Shown in pieces: positions 10,873 through 20,714 of a stretch of DNA of 37,819 nt; the stretch's first letter is position 1; each line of letters begins with the position of its first letter. The notes under the pieces were generated by a model, which saw nothing but the letters and a program-made list of their open reading frames with translations, had not been told where the DNA came from and did no database searches. The stretch lies in NCBI GenBank assembly GCA_003427395.1, contig BFEA01000304.1, positions 205,456-243,274 on the forward strand, written 5' to 3'. A program made the translations under genes and the position numbers. Source of the stretch: Chara braunii. Lineage: Eukaryota; Streptophyta; Charophyceae; Charales; Characeae.

Positions 10873-10919
10873 GTGCCCTCCCCCCCCAAAAAAAAAAAAA
10901 AGAAAATCCTGGTGCCCTC
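10873..10919. repeat. A-rich mini-insertion flanked by GTGCCCTC direct repeats
   Basis: GTGCCCTC at 10873-10880 and 10912-10919 brackets 31 bp made of C7, A14 and GAAAATCCTG. It belongs with the tail-only insertions described under findings, although 8 bp is short. Confidence 0.4.
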
Positions 10920-10996
10920 AACCATCCTGCAGCGCGGGTAACCGCAGTCGCTCGCTGGCCAAACCTGCTCCTTGGGAAGCGGCAGAGAGCCGCCGC

Positions 10997-11077
10997 GCGG
11001 TGGCCGCTCTGACAGAGACGTCCTCTTCTCCCAATGCTCTTCAGGGAAAAGAGAATGTCTCAGAGCGGCCACCGTGC
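10997..11077. repeat. 81-bp hairpin
   Basis: Left arm GCGGTGGCCGCTCTGACAGA continues through GACGTCCTCTTCTCCC. Its imperfect reverse complement ends in CAGAGCGGCCACCGTGC, with a loop of about 10 bases. The stem has several mismatches and bulges. It could be a foldback-element core or a hairpin RNA precursor; the sequence alone does not decide. Confidence 0.65.
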
Positions 11078-11477
11078 AACCATCACCACAGCAAATGCGA
11101 AATGATATCGTTCCGGGGAAAGCAGGGGGCCTGATCAGAGACATTTCTATCCAAATCAACGGTCTAGACAAACTTCCATGCATACGATAATGGTGTGTGC
11201 AGCCTACCTCGTATACTTCATTTTGACTCGCGTACCTTCGCTCCCCACTTGCCTGTAGTAATATGCTGAAAAAAAGGAAGGTTCATAACGGCTTTGCAGA
11301 GGATCAGTAGCTGGAAAGTCAAATCCCATCTGGCATCTGCAGATTCTGCACTGAGTAACGGAATTCAGTTCTTCTCAGAATCAGTCACAGAACGCAGTCA
11401 CAAAACTCGGTCATTGAACATAGTCACATAACACAGACAAAAACCACAGTCGCAGCATGGTCACAAAACACACTCAC
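11078..11477. other. No recognised gene
   Basis: Repeated short phrases such as CAGTCACA and ACACAGTCA run from about 11380 to 11475. No coding or RNA gene was recognised. Confidence 0.5.
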
Positions 11478-11546
11478 ACAACGTGCGCAAGTTATCTTTT
11501 TTTTTTCTTTTTCTTTTTTTTTTAATTTCATCCTTGCGCAGGGGCC

Positions 11547-11578
<32 letters not shown>

Positions 11579-11615
11579 ACGGATGTCCCGAAGGACAACG
11601 TGCGCAAGTTATCTT
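11478..11615 (-). mobile_element. Complete retroposition unit carrying U6 snRNA
   Basis: Identical 21-bp direct repeats (beginning ACAACGTGCGCA) occupy 11478-11498 and 11595-11615. Between them on the minus strand lie U6 snRNA sequence and an A-rich tail (11499-11523). Long target duplications plus a poly(A) tail are the hallmark of LINE-type target-primed reverse transcription acting on a cellular RNA. Confidence 0.88.
11524..11596 (-). pseudogene. U6 spliceosomal RNA retropseudogene, 3' truncated
   Basis: The minus strand begins GTCCTTCGGGACATCC and continues with the U6 core, including AACGATACAGAGAAGATTAG and CCCCTGCGCAAGGATGA. It therefore holds the ACAGAGA box and the AGC catalytic region of U6. 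It differs from the usual plant U6 by a deletion in each G/C run of the 5' stem and a GTT for GAT change. It stops after GGATGA, so about 30 nucleotides of the 3' part are missing. U6 normally forms the catalytic core of the spliceosome. This copy lacks the 3' domain and has no visible pol III upstream elements, so it should be inactive. Confidence 0.93.
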
Positions 11616-11993
11616 GATGTTATCTTGTCTCTCATTTGCATACTTTGGTTTGATAGCCTCATCTGTTAGTACTCACCAGGTGCTTGAGCGATAGGCTTGA
11701 CGGCCAGCTTTCTGCTGAAAACCATCATCCTGTGAGAAACAGTGCAAACATGGCACGCACGCCTGCTCCGAGTAAGACAAGCTCGTCAATCAGAATCAAC
11801 TCAATGGCAGTAGGACCACAAGACATTGATGAAAAAGGACGACAGCATGCCACAACGAGACTGGAGATGATCGTTTAAAAGTCTCAAAACCAGCAACAGA
11901 GGAAAAACGGATACATGACATTCATTCATGCATTCGTGCATTCGTGCATTCATTCAATCACTCATTCAGCTGCGGGCACACACCAGAAGTTAC
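11616..11993. other. No recognised gene; tetranucleotide repeat
   Basis: Imperfect ATTC/GTGC repeats at about 11922-11968. The 64-codon frame at 11684 has no recognisable feature. Confidence 0.5.
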
Positions 11994-13062
11994 TCACTTT
12001 GTCAAAGATCCAACTACAAGGGGTGAAGCAAAGCACAAAATGGTTGTGTACAGAGTCAAAAATGTGATGGACAAACGATAGCTGGCAGCCAGCATAGCAG
12101 TAAAAGTCCTGCGCTTGCCGCAGATCCACCAGCAGCAATCCATGTATAGTTGTCGCAAAGTGCCGAGCATCCTCGCCAGATGTCTTCCACTTTCTCTGAG
12201 CCAGTCACCCAGCTGTTTCCCCTCCACCGCGTGCTCCTAACGCTGTGCGATGCATGCGCCGCAGTTTCACAGGTTGATTCTATTCCATCTCACCCAACTG
12301 GCAGGCGGCGATCCTCGTAACCTCAAGCCTTGAGGCAGAAAAGCTTGTAGCAGATGGCCATTACCGGTGAATCCAGATGATGCAGACCAGACTGATAATC
12401 AATGTCAGTGGCATCGGCATATCACTATGTTTTAGAAGTGAAAAATCAGCAACTAGCAAGATATTGGGCACCCCCAGCTCTGACAGCCCTGCAGAAGCTG
12501 ACAATGTCCCAGCCATGAGAAGCCCAGGGGACTGCGATAAGTATGAACTACGATGAAGATGATCACACAGCATGCAATGCAGGTTAACGCAGGCCAACGC
12601 CCCTACGCTCAAAGAACGTAGGGATTCCTGCACGGGGGAGACTAAGTAGTGAAGCGGGGGAAGAGGCATCTCAAGTGTCGGCGGCCAGGTGATGATGCTC
12701 GGTGAGGGCCCTCCAGAGAGAACACTACGCCAACAAATAACGTCTTTCAGGATTGAAACCCCTTTACCTTTCTCATATGTCGGCCGTGGGGTGGGTCCCA
12801 CTCGTTTCAGAGGGCAGTAGCCGCCGATGCAAAATATCAGCGGCCACCCGGCGGCGATTTGTCCAGATGAGGTCATTTGCCCAAATGGGACTACAGCTGC
12901 GAAAGCTACCAGTGGTGGTTCAAGAACTGAACAGAAGTATTTCTGCAGAAGCGGTACTACCTCCTGGTGACAGTCAGCGACGGGACCGAATACAAACGGA
13001 CTACTACTGCCGACAACTCCTCTTTTCCATTCTCCTCCTCCCCTTCCACTAACAAACCTCAT
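11994..13062 (-). other. Unrecognised open frames, possible but unproven exons
   Basis: A 233-codon minus frame (12361-13062) and a 77-codon minus frame (11994-12227) are longer than most around them. The first has a hydrophobic C-terminus near LTLIISLVCIIW; the second has a hydrophobic stretch and ends beside a good donor-like AAAGTGAGT. I recognise no family. Proline-rich low-complexity sequence in the first, and its overlap with a locally duplicated segment, argue for chance. No function is proposed. Confidence 0.25.
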
Positions 13063-13216
13063 TCCCTAGATGAAAGAGCCATTGTCATCCCCTAAACAGA
13101 AAAAAAAAAACCGTTGTCAAGGAAACCTAATGGTGACAGTTGGCAATGGGACCGAATACAAAAACCGTACTCATCTTTCCCTTCCCCTCCCCATCCCACC
13201 CCCCTCCTCACAGCCC
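12965..13216. repeat. Direct duplication, 166-bp spacing
   Basis: TGGTGACAGT..GGGACCGAATACAAA at 12965 recurs at 13131. Both copies are followed by pyrimidine-rich CTTTTCC/CCTCCCC sequence. Similarity is moderate, so the duplication is old. Confidence 0.6.
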
Positions 13217-14493
13217 CCTCTACGCCGCCAGCTGGAGAATACACTACACCGCGTTAACAAGGTGTCCCTAGACATGCCGTTATACTTCTGACCAAATGGT
13301 AGACACCAGCGCAAAGGTCGAGACAAAAGTACGACAGCAGCATCACCAACGACAGGTCAGGTCACTGTGGAACGCAAAGACTCAAATTTCCCTTCCGATA
13401 TACGGCACACGTAAGCTTTCCCACCACTTCGTCCATACCTGCCACATCCACCAGTTTCAAGCTACAAGGTGGAGATTATCTCCTTTTCCTGTCAAATCAC
13501 GATGTAGGATGGCATTTATCTCCTTTTCCTGTCAATCACGATGTAGGATGGCATTGCCGTAGCCGAACCCGCAGGCAGTTTAGTTCTCCCAGGTACAGAT
13601 GTGCACGACGCACACAGGACTCACTACTGAGACTGGGAAGGAATCAGCCCTGCTGAAGATCTGCTTTTGTAACATATGTGATTGATGACAAGCCCACCCT
13701 AAACCCTTCTCAGATATTGAGATTGCCATGGTCGAAAAAAAGGTGACCACAACCTCAATGTGACCACAACCTCTTCAAAATGCCATCGACCTCCTTCAAA
13801 AGGAAATGCAAGCAAGCTCAAGAGGACATTGTGGTCAGGAGGGAGACGATATGTAAGGATGACAGCCAGCTGCAAGGGGATGACCATGTCCAATAAGTGT
13901 CCGGCTCTCCCCTAAAGATCGTAGCACTTGAAAGTGCAGCATCGAATCGGAGATGAGAACGTGTGCTGGCACAGACAGAGAACCAATTGCCCAGAAGGCG
14001 ATAGCAAGATCGCACCAGTCCAAGATGCCACGACAAGCACGAACTGTGTGCCAGCAGCCCCAGTTCAGTGAGAGAGGGCCCAAGACAAAGTCAGCGGACC
14101 AGCTCACAGCCGAGCAATCTGATTGAGGGACTGGCATTTGAAAAAATTGCACTGACAAGAGCGGAAAGCCAAACAAGCTTTTTCGACACCAAAAGAAAAA
14201 CGCCTTAAGTTATTCAAAGTCCACCTCTGCAGGCCCATGATCACCCAAGGGCCTACCTTCACTGCCTTAAAAAGTCTCCTGTCCCTCCCTGTTCCCTCCC
14301 TCCAATAAATACCTCCATGCTAACTCCTGCCAATGCCTCCATGTCTGTCCTTCCCGTCCATGTCATTCCATACCAGACAAACCTGCCCACAAGGTAAACA
14401 TTCAGCAGGCAGGTTCGTTGGCTGGTGGCAAGTTATTACTTGTCAAATGCGCTCTGCCCCCTCCTCCCCCCTCCGCCCCTTGCTCCCCCCTCC
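13217..14493. other. No recognised gene
   Basis: Contains the 40-bp tandem repeat and a short GTGACCACAACCTC duplication near 13742-13773. Frames are at most 113 codons and unrecognised. A plant-like AATAAA occurs near 14304 with no gene attached. Confidence 0.5.
13473..13553. repeat. 40-bp tandem duplication
   Basis: TTATCTCCTTTTCCTGTCAA and the following CACGATGTAGGATGGCA occur twice, with a one-base length difference. Confidence 0.9.
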
Positions 14494-15160
14494 NNNNNNN
14501 NNNNNNNNNNNNNNNNNNNNNNNNNNNNNNNNNNNNNNNNNNNNNNNNNNNNNNNNNNNNNNNNNNNNNNNNNNNNNNNNNNNNNNNNNNNNNNNNNNNN
14601 NNNNNNNNNNNNNNNNNNNNNNNNNNNNNNNNNNNNNNNNNNNNNNNNNNNNNNNNNNNNNNNNNNNNNNNNNNNNNNNNNNNNNNNNNNNNNNNNNNNN
14701 NNNNNNNNNNNNNNNNNNNNNNNNNNNNNNNNNNNNNNNNNNNNNNNNNNNNNNNNNNNNNNNNNNNNNNNNNNNNNNNNNNNNNNNNNNNNNNNNNNNN
14801 NNNNNNNNNNNNNNNNNNNNNNNNNNNNNNNNNNNNNNNNNNNNNNNNNNNNNNNNNNNNNNNNNNNNNNNNNNNNNNNNNNNNNNNNNNNNNNNNNNNN
14901 NNNNNNNNNNNNNNNNNNNNNNNNNNNNNNNNNNNNNNNNNNNNNNNNNNNNNNNNNNNNNNNNNNNNNNNNNNNNNNNNNNNNNNNNNNNNNNNNNNNN
15001 NNNNNNNNNNNNNNNNNNNNNNNNNNNNNNNNNNNNNNNNNNNNNNNNNNNNNNNNNNNNNNNNNNNNNNNNNNNNNNNNNNNNNNNNNNNNNNNNNNNN
15101 NNNNNNNNNNNNNNNNNNNNNNNNNNNNNNNNNNNNNNNNNNNNNNNNNNNNNNNNNNNN
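14494..15160. other. Assembly gap (667 undetermined bases)
   Basis: A run of N beside a (CA)n tract on the right and a C-rich stretch on the left. Long frames spanning it are artefacts. Confidence 1.

Positions 15161-15240
<80 letters not shown>
15161..15240. repeat. (CA)n microsatellite at gap edge
   Basis: About 37 CA units adjoin the gap, so the true length is unknown. Confidence 0.95.
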
Positions 15241-15242
<2 letters not shown>

Positions 15243-15982
15243 GAAGATGTGGCGAGCGCCCCACCCCACCTCATCGCTCCCAGTAATCAACCTTTGAGAC
15301 GTCAGAAGAAGAAGCAGACGGAAACCAGCAAACGCCCAGATACCTCGCAGGTATCATATCGGATTCCAGCCAGACTTCGGGAGAGGGGTGCCAAAACTGT
15401 CAGGAACAAGTGCTCGAAAGAGAAAGTCGGACTCGGGTCTCTCTACCCTTCAACCTTCTGGAGTAGCAAAATGTGGGAGCATCGCAATGCCCGCAAAACA
15501 CATTGTGATAATTGATAGCCTGCTGATATGACATCAAGAGACACAAGCAACAAACGTCCACAGAACAAAATCTGGCTAAGCAAGGCATTCACCTTTTCAC
15601 ATTTTTCCTCTTTTTCGGTGGTAGTCTTCCAGCGAAATGTTTGCTTCTTCCACCCAACCTTTTCCTGTCTGCTTGCTCGTCACCATTAATTGGCAAATCT
15701 CCCCTAGCAAATGAAAAATTTAACTCTCCTCTTCAAGTTAACTACTTGTCTGATGACTTGGGTCCAGATTCAACAACAAGAGGACTCCTGGATGAAAGCA
15801 AGAGTAAAAGCACCAGTACATGGCCCCAGCCAAGTTGAGAAGCCGATTGAGCCTCTCCTAAAGTTTCGGAGGCTCACGCCATGTGAGCGGGCCTCGTGTT
15901 TCAGAGGCCCGCGGCCGATGTATGCATACACCTGTATGCATGTTGCTTACTCTCAAACGCCATGGCATTCTCCATGCCGCCT
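15241..15982. other. No recognised gene
   Basis: Short frames only. GCATACACCTGTATGCAT near 15924 is an almost perfect 18-base palindrome. No coding or RNA gene was seen. Confidence 0.5.
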
Positions 15983-16140
15983 TTAAACCACCAGTACTTG
16001 GCCCAGCTATCAGCCGAGGAAAAAAATCGAGTAGAGAGGTTTCTACTCGGATGAATTCCGGCGCTCCTGTAGTGGCCCGTACGTTTCCTACAATTGTGGC
16101 TTGTTAACCGGCACAACTTTAGCAAGCACTGGTGGTTTAG
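15983..16140. mobile_element. TTAA-family TIR element, 158 bp
   Basis: The left end TTAAACCACCAGTACTTGGC at 15983 pairs with the right end AGCACTGGTGGTTTAG ending at 16140. The first 20 bases are nearly identical to the elements at 22509 and 31724. The right terminal tetramer is TTAG rather than TTAA. No coding capacity. Confidence 0.75.
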
Positions 16141-16399
16141 TACGGTCAGTCTTGTATGCTTGAACAGGTCTACCATAAAGGATGACCACTGGCTAGAGTG
16201 CCGAGATATGTCTCCCGGTGGGATAGCATTGGCCTTTAGTGCCAGGTGCGTGCCTGTCAGACAGTGCCAGGGCACATCCCACCATCTCCAGGGAAGAATG
16301 GGAACCGTTGCCTCGTACAGCAAGTGAGGGTGTTCCCAAGACAGCAAACAATCACTGGTCCCCTACCCTATAGGGCACGTAGATGAAGGGCGTCCCGTG

Positions 16400-17666
16400 T
16401 GGGTCCCAAAGACATCAAAAGCACAGCCTAACATCTTTAGTGCCGATAAGAAAGATGAGAGCCTAGACACGTCTGGTGTATGCAAGGACCAAGGACACTA
16501 TCCCAGATAAGGAGGTAATCAATGCTGCATCCTTTCTGAAAGGTTCTGCAGCAAGATGGTTGGATGGGGTAGTACAGTCAGCCGGATACGGCAGGGATAT
16601 GGCTGCATGGGTGGCATATATATCCCTGGATCAATTTATGGCCATGGTAGAGGATAGATTTCATGACCGCCACCAAGTGAAGCGCGCTATGGATGAACTG
16701 AAGAATCTAGACATGAAGAAGTACAAGTCTGTGAAGGAGGTCACTGAAAAGGTATAGACACTGATCATGGTCCCCTGCACATCATGTACGATCAGCAGAT
16801 CCTCCTGCCGCGTTTCTGAAGTGCTTGCCAGAAATGGTCAAGGCCATGCTGGTTCAGGAGGCCACCACTGATAAATTTAAAGCGGTTTTGCCTTGATGAG
16901 CAAGAAGGCGCTAAACTTAAGAGGTCAGGCTAAGCAGTGAAAGCCAGGGGCATGTAGATGGGAGGAAGAAGAAGCTGCCCACGGACTGGAAGAAGAAAGG
17001 TCATCTCTTGTTTGTAGATACAAAAGGCAATCAGGTAGAGGTAAACAAACTTCGAAAGGTCGCCTCTTGTTTGTAGATACAACAGGCAATCAGGTACTAG
17101 AGGCAAACGAACTTCCAAACCTTGTAGGAAGTACAGAAGCAAGTACCAGCCAGGACACCTCTGCGCGAGAGATGCCGGTTGTGAACAAGGCTAAGGGGTC
17201 GGGTAGTCAGAAGGGCAACCAGGCTAGGGGTCACGGAACTGGTTTTCGTGTCCCGGGTTGGATAAAGGAAAGCCTGGAGGAAGACGTGCGGAGGGACAGG
17301 TTCGTACAAGGTGCTTGCAAGAAATGTAACCAGTATGGTCACCTCAGGTCCAAGTGTCCTAACAAAAAGGTCCTGACATAGGTACAGCCAACAATAGGGC
17401 ATCGGGCAAGGAGATATATCTCAGGGAAACACGTCCATCCAGTAGAGGTAGTGGCCGCTTTTACAGAGGCTGAGTTGGTAGGTGATCCCTCAGCTTCTCA
17501 GCAAACGGCTCAAGTCACTGACCCCACCGTCACCCCGCAGACTCATACAGACCATGTAATGCTCCGTTCACAGGATGTGTCAAAGTCCTTAGTGGAGCTA
17601 GAGCAGGAATGGTCAGAGAAGGACCTACTACCTTCTTCCCCCGAATACAACGTACGGTCATTATAG
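16400..17666 (+). pseudogene. Ty3/gypsy-like gag polyprotein, decayed
   Basis: Capsid-like sequence runs from about 16440, with a clear block at 16476-16757 containing AASFLKGSAARWLDG and YISLDQFMAMVEDRFHD. A later block near 16815 reads FLKCLPEMVKAMLVQEATTD. A CCHC zinc knuckle (CKKCNQYGHLRSKC, C-x2-C-x4-H-x4-C) lies at about 17325-17366. Damage includes a frameshift near 16470, a stop at 16755, further shifts near 16780 and 16890, a 59-bp tandem duplication and one in-frame TAG at 17379, after which the same frame runs on to 17666. Gag packages retrotransposon RNA in cytoplasmic particles; the knuckle binds nucleic acid. The AASFLxGSAARWL phrase is the basis of my Chara guess. Confidence 0.85.
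16996..17112. repeat. 59-bp tandem duplication inside gag
   Basis: AAAGGTC..CTCTTGTTTGTAGATACAA..AGGCAATCAGGTA occurs at 16996 and again at 17055, with a few differences. It contributes to the loss of the gag frame. Confidence 0.85.
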
Positions 17667-17741
17667 CTGTATTTGGGGCATCTTTCAGTCTAAATACAGC
17701 TATAATGACCGTACTATGTCGTATTCGGGGGAGGAAGGTAG
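17628..17741. repeat. Inverted duplication inside gag-protease region
   Basis: Arms of about 48-50 bp (left from 17628, right ending 17741) are nearly perfect reverse complements apart from a 3-bp indel and one or two substitutions, separated by about 16 bp. The gag frame stops within the left arm and the protease-side frame is different on the right. The duplicated arm includes what looks like native coding sequence (CTACCTTCTTCCCCCGAATAC on the left), so this looks like a local inverted duplication, though a foldback insertion is possible. Confidence 0.85.
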
Positions 17742-17904
17742 CATCCTGCGTGACAATGGCAGAAGGTCCAAACGGGGAAATGATTGTGGTAGAACCGTAG
17801 CAGCCAGTCTAGGTGGCCGCAAAGCAGGGGCACTTGCAGACACAGGCTCTACGCAAAATTGCATAGTCCACCTTGTGTTTGTGGTAGTTGGGAGTCTAGG
17901 TTGA
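17742..17904 (+). pseudogene. Retropepsin-like protease fragment
   Basis: GGRKAGALADTGSTQNCI at about 17811-17864 matches the active-site neighbourhood of retrotransposon aspartic proteases (ALVDTGS). The DTG catalytic triad is intact locally. The frame is short and ends at 17904, and no reverse transcriptase follows, so only the start of pol survives. The position directly after the zinc knuckle supports gag-protease order. Confidence 0.7.
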
Positions 17905-18465
17905 TCAGTGCTGTCTGATTGTAGTCTAGGCGGGAAGCGCCATATAGGAGAGCAACATTGTGGACATTGGTGTTGGAGGCGGGAAAAGGGCCTTCGTTAT
18001 CAAATGCCTTCAGTGCTTCGCTCTTGCTTATTTGGTGTATCTCAAGGTGCAATCCGCTTTCAGTTCATGCACAGTTTATCTCGATTTCTATGGCATGCTG
18101 CAATTTCGATTCTGTCATTCGCATTTCTCATTTTCCTTACTTTTTTAATTATATTGTTCATTAAGTATGTATTTTCCGTTTTTGTAATTCCTTACTTTTT
18201 TTATTATATTGTTCATTCAGTATGTACTTTCCCTTTTTTGTAATAATGTGAGCATTCCATGTATTCTTCGGGTCAATCGTTTTGCAGACTGCAACATGTA
18301 TCCCTCATGCCACTCTGACAGGCAGGTGCTAGCCAACTGCAAGGCTCAGTGTCACGGTGTAGGGGTTGGAGTGGCGGAGGCAATATTGGACCTCATGCCA
18401 CAAGCCAAGTTACAGTCGGGATACCTCTCCCTATATGAGTGGTATGCAACACTCCTTTATGTGTA
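17905..18465. other. No recognised gene; T-rich with 55-bp tandem repeat
   Basis: No reverse transcriptase motifs were found after the protease fragment. Two copies of a T-rich 55-bp unit begin at 18135 and 18190 (CCTTACTTTTTT, ATATTGTTCATT, AGTATGTA). Confidence 0.6.
18135..18244. repeat. 55-bp tandem duplication, T-rich
   Basis: Copies share CCTTACTTTTTT, ATTATATTGTTCATT and AGTATGTA in the same order, with a few substitutions. Confidence 0.85.
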
Positions 18466-18778
18466 TTAAACCGCCAGTACCTTTCCCGGCCTTTTTCTTT
18501 ACCTCCGAGCATGCCGGAATGTGCCACCACAGGGTCGGCACAGCTTCAGGCTGCACACGGGAAGAGCAAACTGTCTGCCCCAGCGTCTTTCGTTTGCTGG
18601 TGTCTGAAAAGTCGCAGAAAGAAAGAAAAAAAAAAGGAAAGAAACATGGGCACTCCCAAAAAAAAAAAGAAGAAACAAGGGCAGCAGATACGTTTGTGTG
18701 CAAAGAATCGCCACTGACAATGTGCCCCTCGTTGTCGCTGACAGCTGGACCTCAAATCACGCCGTCGTGACATTCAAG

Positions 18779-18995
18779 GTGCCTCGCTCCACTCGCCCAA
18801 CGTACAAAATGAAATTGAATCTTTCGCTTGAACATGGAAAGATACACCGCCATACTTTTTGTCTTTTGCACTTATGTGGCTCGCTCGACTGCTCACCACA
18901 AGTGCAAAAGACAAAAAATATGGCAGTGTATCTTTCCATGTTCTATTGAAAGATTCAATCTCGTTTCGTACATTGGGTGATAGCCCAGCAAGGCC
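18779..18995. mobile_element. Near-perfect hairpin element related to the GGGCC family
   Basis: Two arms of about 85-95 bp are close reverse complements. They contain GAATCTTTC, AACATGGAAAGATACAC, GCCATA and TTTTTGTCTTTTGCACTT and are separated by a loop of about 12 bp. The outer ends GGTGCCTCGCTCC and GCAAGGCC resemble the GGGCCTCGC TIR. One arm is homologous to most of the element at 30039-30160. It lies inside the TTAA-family element. Confidence 0.75.
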
Positions 18996-19055
18996 GTAGG
19001 TGAGTACCGTTTCACTTTTCTTCTGCACCGGGTGTCAGGCGCGTTTCCGGGGTTG

Positions 19056-19090
19056 TTCCCCCCCCGGTTTTTCCCCCCCCCCCCCCCTCT
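19056..19090. repeat. C-runs (C8 and C14)
   Basis: Two poly-C runs separated by GGTTTTT. The opposite strand is G-rich and could form a quadruplex or cause polymerase slippage. Confidence 0.9.
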
Positions 19091-19440
19091 TTCATTGTTT
19101 TGCAGCGCTCGCGGCGCCCGCTTTTCAGGAGCGTTTTGTCTGACGACTGATGTCTGCTCCCAACTCGAGTGCCCACCGTCCCTGAGCTCGTCTTGTTCTT
19201 TCTTTTCTTTTTGCCCTTATGGCAAAGGCAGCCCTTTTCTTCGGTTCGCGGTTCACCCTACCGCAGCATTAGTAACTGGCCACGGATGCGTTCGGCAAGG
19301 GCAGCTGAAAGGTACTGGCGGTTTAGCCCCATCATGGCACCTTCCCCCTGTGCGGATTGAGCCACAAGTCGGTGATTCCGCCTCAATGTTGAGGGGCCTA
19401 TGGATGGCCGGCCTGGCGGCTGCAGGGAGTTCAACTTGGT

Positions 19441-19951
19441 GGTGATTCGCAAAATATGAGTCTGAGTTCTCGAGCATTGGCGATTAAATCGCCATCAGAA
19501 TTATGCAGAACAATATCTGAAGAAAACTCAGGCGCATAGATTTGGTGCTGACCTTTTCAGGAAAACATGTTTTTAAAATCAAAACGAATTCAAGCAGCAT
19601 ACATTCACATTTTTTACCTTTTTTTCCCTTTTTTGGCTCGCTTCATCAGTAGGCCCGAAAGTTTTTCACTTACCAGTGCTACCAGTCCCACAAATTCAGA
19701 AGCATCGTGGAGACCAGTGCACGGTGCATGAGAAACCGGACTATTGGCAGCAGCCAGAAGGCAAAACCCTTTCGGGCCTACCTGTAGCATCATCGTCCCC
19801 AAAACTGCCCAAGTTTTGCTATCAGAATTTCTTTTGCGATTTAAGAAGTTCTCTAATATTTTGCCAGAAATATCAGCACCAAATCTACACCCCTGATTTT
19901 ATTTATTTTCTCAGAATTCTAAACCCACAATTCTGAGTGTGAAAAATCACC
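19441..19951. mobile_element. 511-bp foldback element with inner hairpin
   Basis: The outer ends GGTGATT and AATCACC are inverted. Further in, GATTTGGTGCTGA (about 19546) is mirrored by TCAGCACCAAATC (about 19871), with weaker similarity between. A second inverted pair sits inside: GTAGGCCCGAAAG at 19649-19661 and CTTTCGGGCCTAC at 19769-19781, bounding 133 bp that may be a separate nested element. A perfect palindrome TGGCGATTAAATCGCCA lies near 19479. No coding capacity. Confidence 0.6.
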
Positions 19952-20714
19952 AAGTCGGTTCGGTAAGACTTTTACCCATCGCCGCCAGCCTCCGGCAAAT
20001 GGTATGCCGATGGTCGACCTACCCCTGCTGCAGCTTGCCCTTGGCCAGCACAATGACCTGAGTGATTTTTTTGATTGAGGGGGGGGGGGAGCTGGTGGTA
20101 TTTCTTTATTCGTGCAAGTGGGGACCTTGGCCCAGAAAAGGTTTTGCCAGTTTGATCTGCCTACTGCCATTGGACTCGGAAAACAAAAAAAAAAAAGTGT
20201 AGTGAGCAGTACTGCGTACTTTCCAAGAAAGGGCCCGAGTACTTTGCCAAGAATGGGTTAAGTCCTTACAAAAAAAAAAACGGATTGAAATACAGGGCCC
20301 ACATGCTCTGAGGTAAGTACTTGCCAAAAATGGGGTGTGTACTTGCTACTTGCCAAAATAGGGCCGAGTACTCGCCACTTGCCAAAATCAGGAGTTTGTG
20401 CGCTCACCCTCTGGTTAACCCACTGCCACGGACAGGCACAGCCTACTGGAGGTCGGCAGGGAATTCGCGTGTCCCGCGTGTCCCCGCTAGGGGATTTTCG
20501 CTCTTAACCACAAAAGAAAGTATTGCCATTCAAACAAATAATGGCGCACATGCATTGTAATGCATATGCCTGCCACCAGCTGGACTAGCCCTACAACATT
20601 TCGGTATTCCTGGGCCAGGAAAAATACAGCGTCATAAAAAAGGAGGCACAGAGGCGCTGGCAACGTAAACCACCATTGGGCACCCCAGCCTTTCAAACGA
20701 AAAAAAAACACTGG
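19952..20714. other. No recognised gene; degenerate GTACTTGCCAA repeats
   Basis: A phrase of the form GTACTTGCCAARAAT is repeated about five times between 20210 and 20395, with short A-runs between. No coding sequence was recognised. Confidence 0.55.
20210..20395. repeat. Degenerate short repeats (GTACTTTGCCAAGAATGGG type)
   Basis: Copies near 20216, 20238, 20310, 20346 and 20375 retain CTTGCCAA or CTTTGCCAA. Spacing is irregular (22-70 bp). Confidence 0.6.

Larger units (their letters stand above)
18466..19326. mobile_element. TTAA-family TIR element, 861 bp, with nested element
   Basis: Left TTAAACCGCCAGTACCTTTC and right GAAAGGTACTGGCGGTTTAG share a C-for-A variant not present in other members (CCGCC rather than CCACC). 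This supports that they are true partners. The interior holds the foldback relative at 18779-18995 and C-rich tracts at about 19056-19090. No transposase frame was recognised. Confidence 0.75.

Noticed and set aside
12361-13062. 233-codon minus-strand open frame as a gene
   Set aside because: No recognisable domain, proline-rich low complexity and overlap with a local duplication. Kept only as an unrecognised frame.
14333-15515. Open frames of 270-365 codons
   Set aside because: They consist mainly of undetermined bases and (CA)n.
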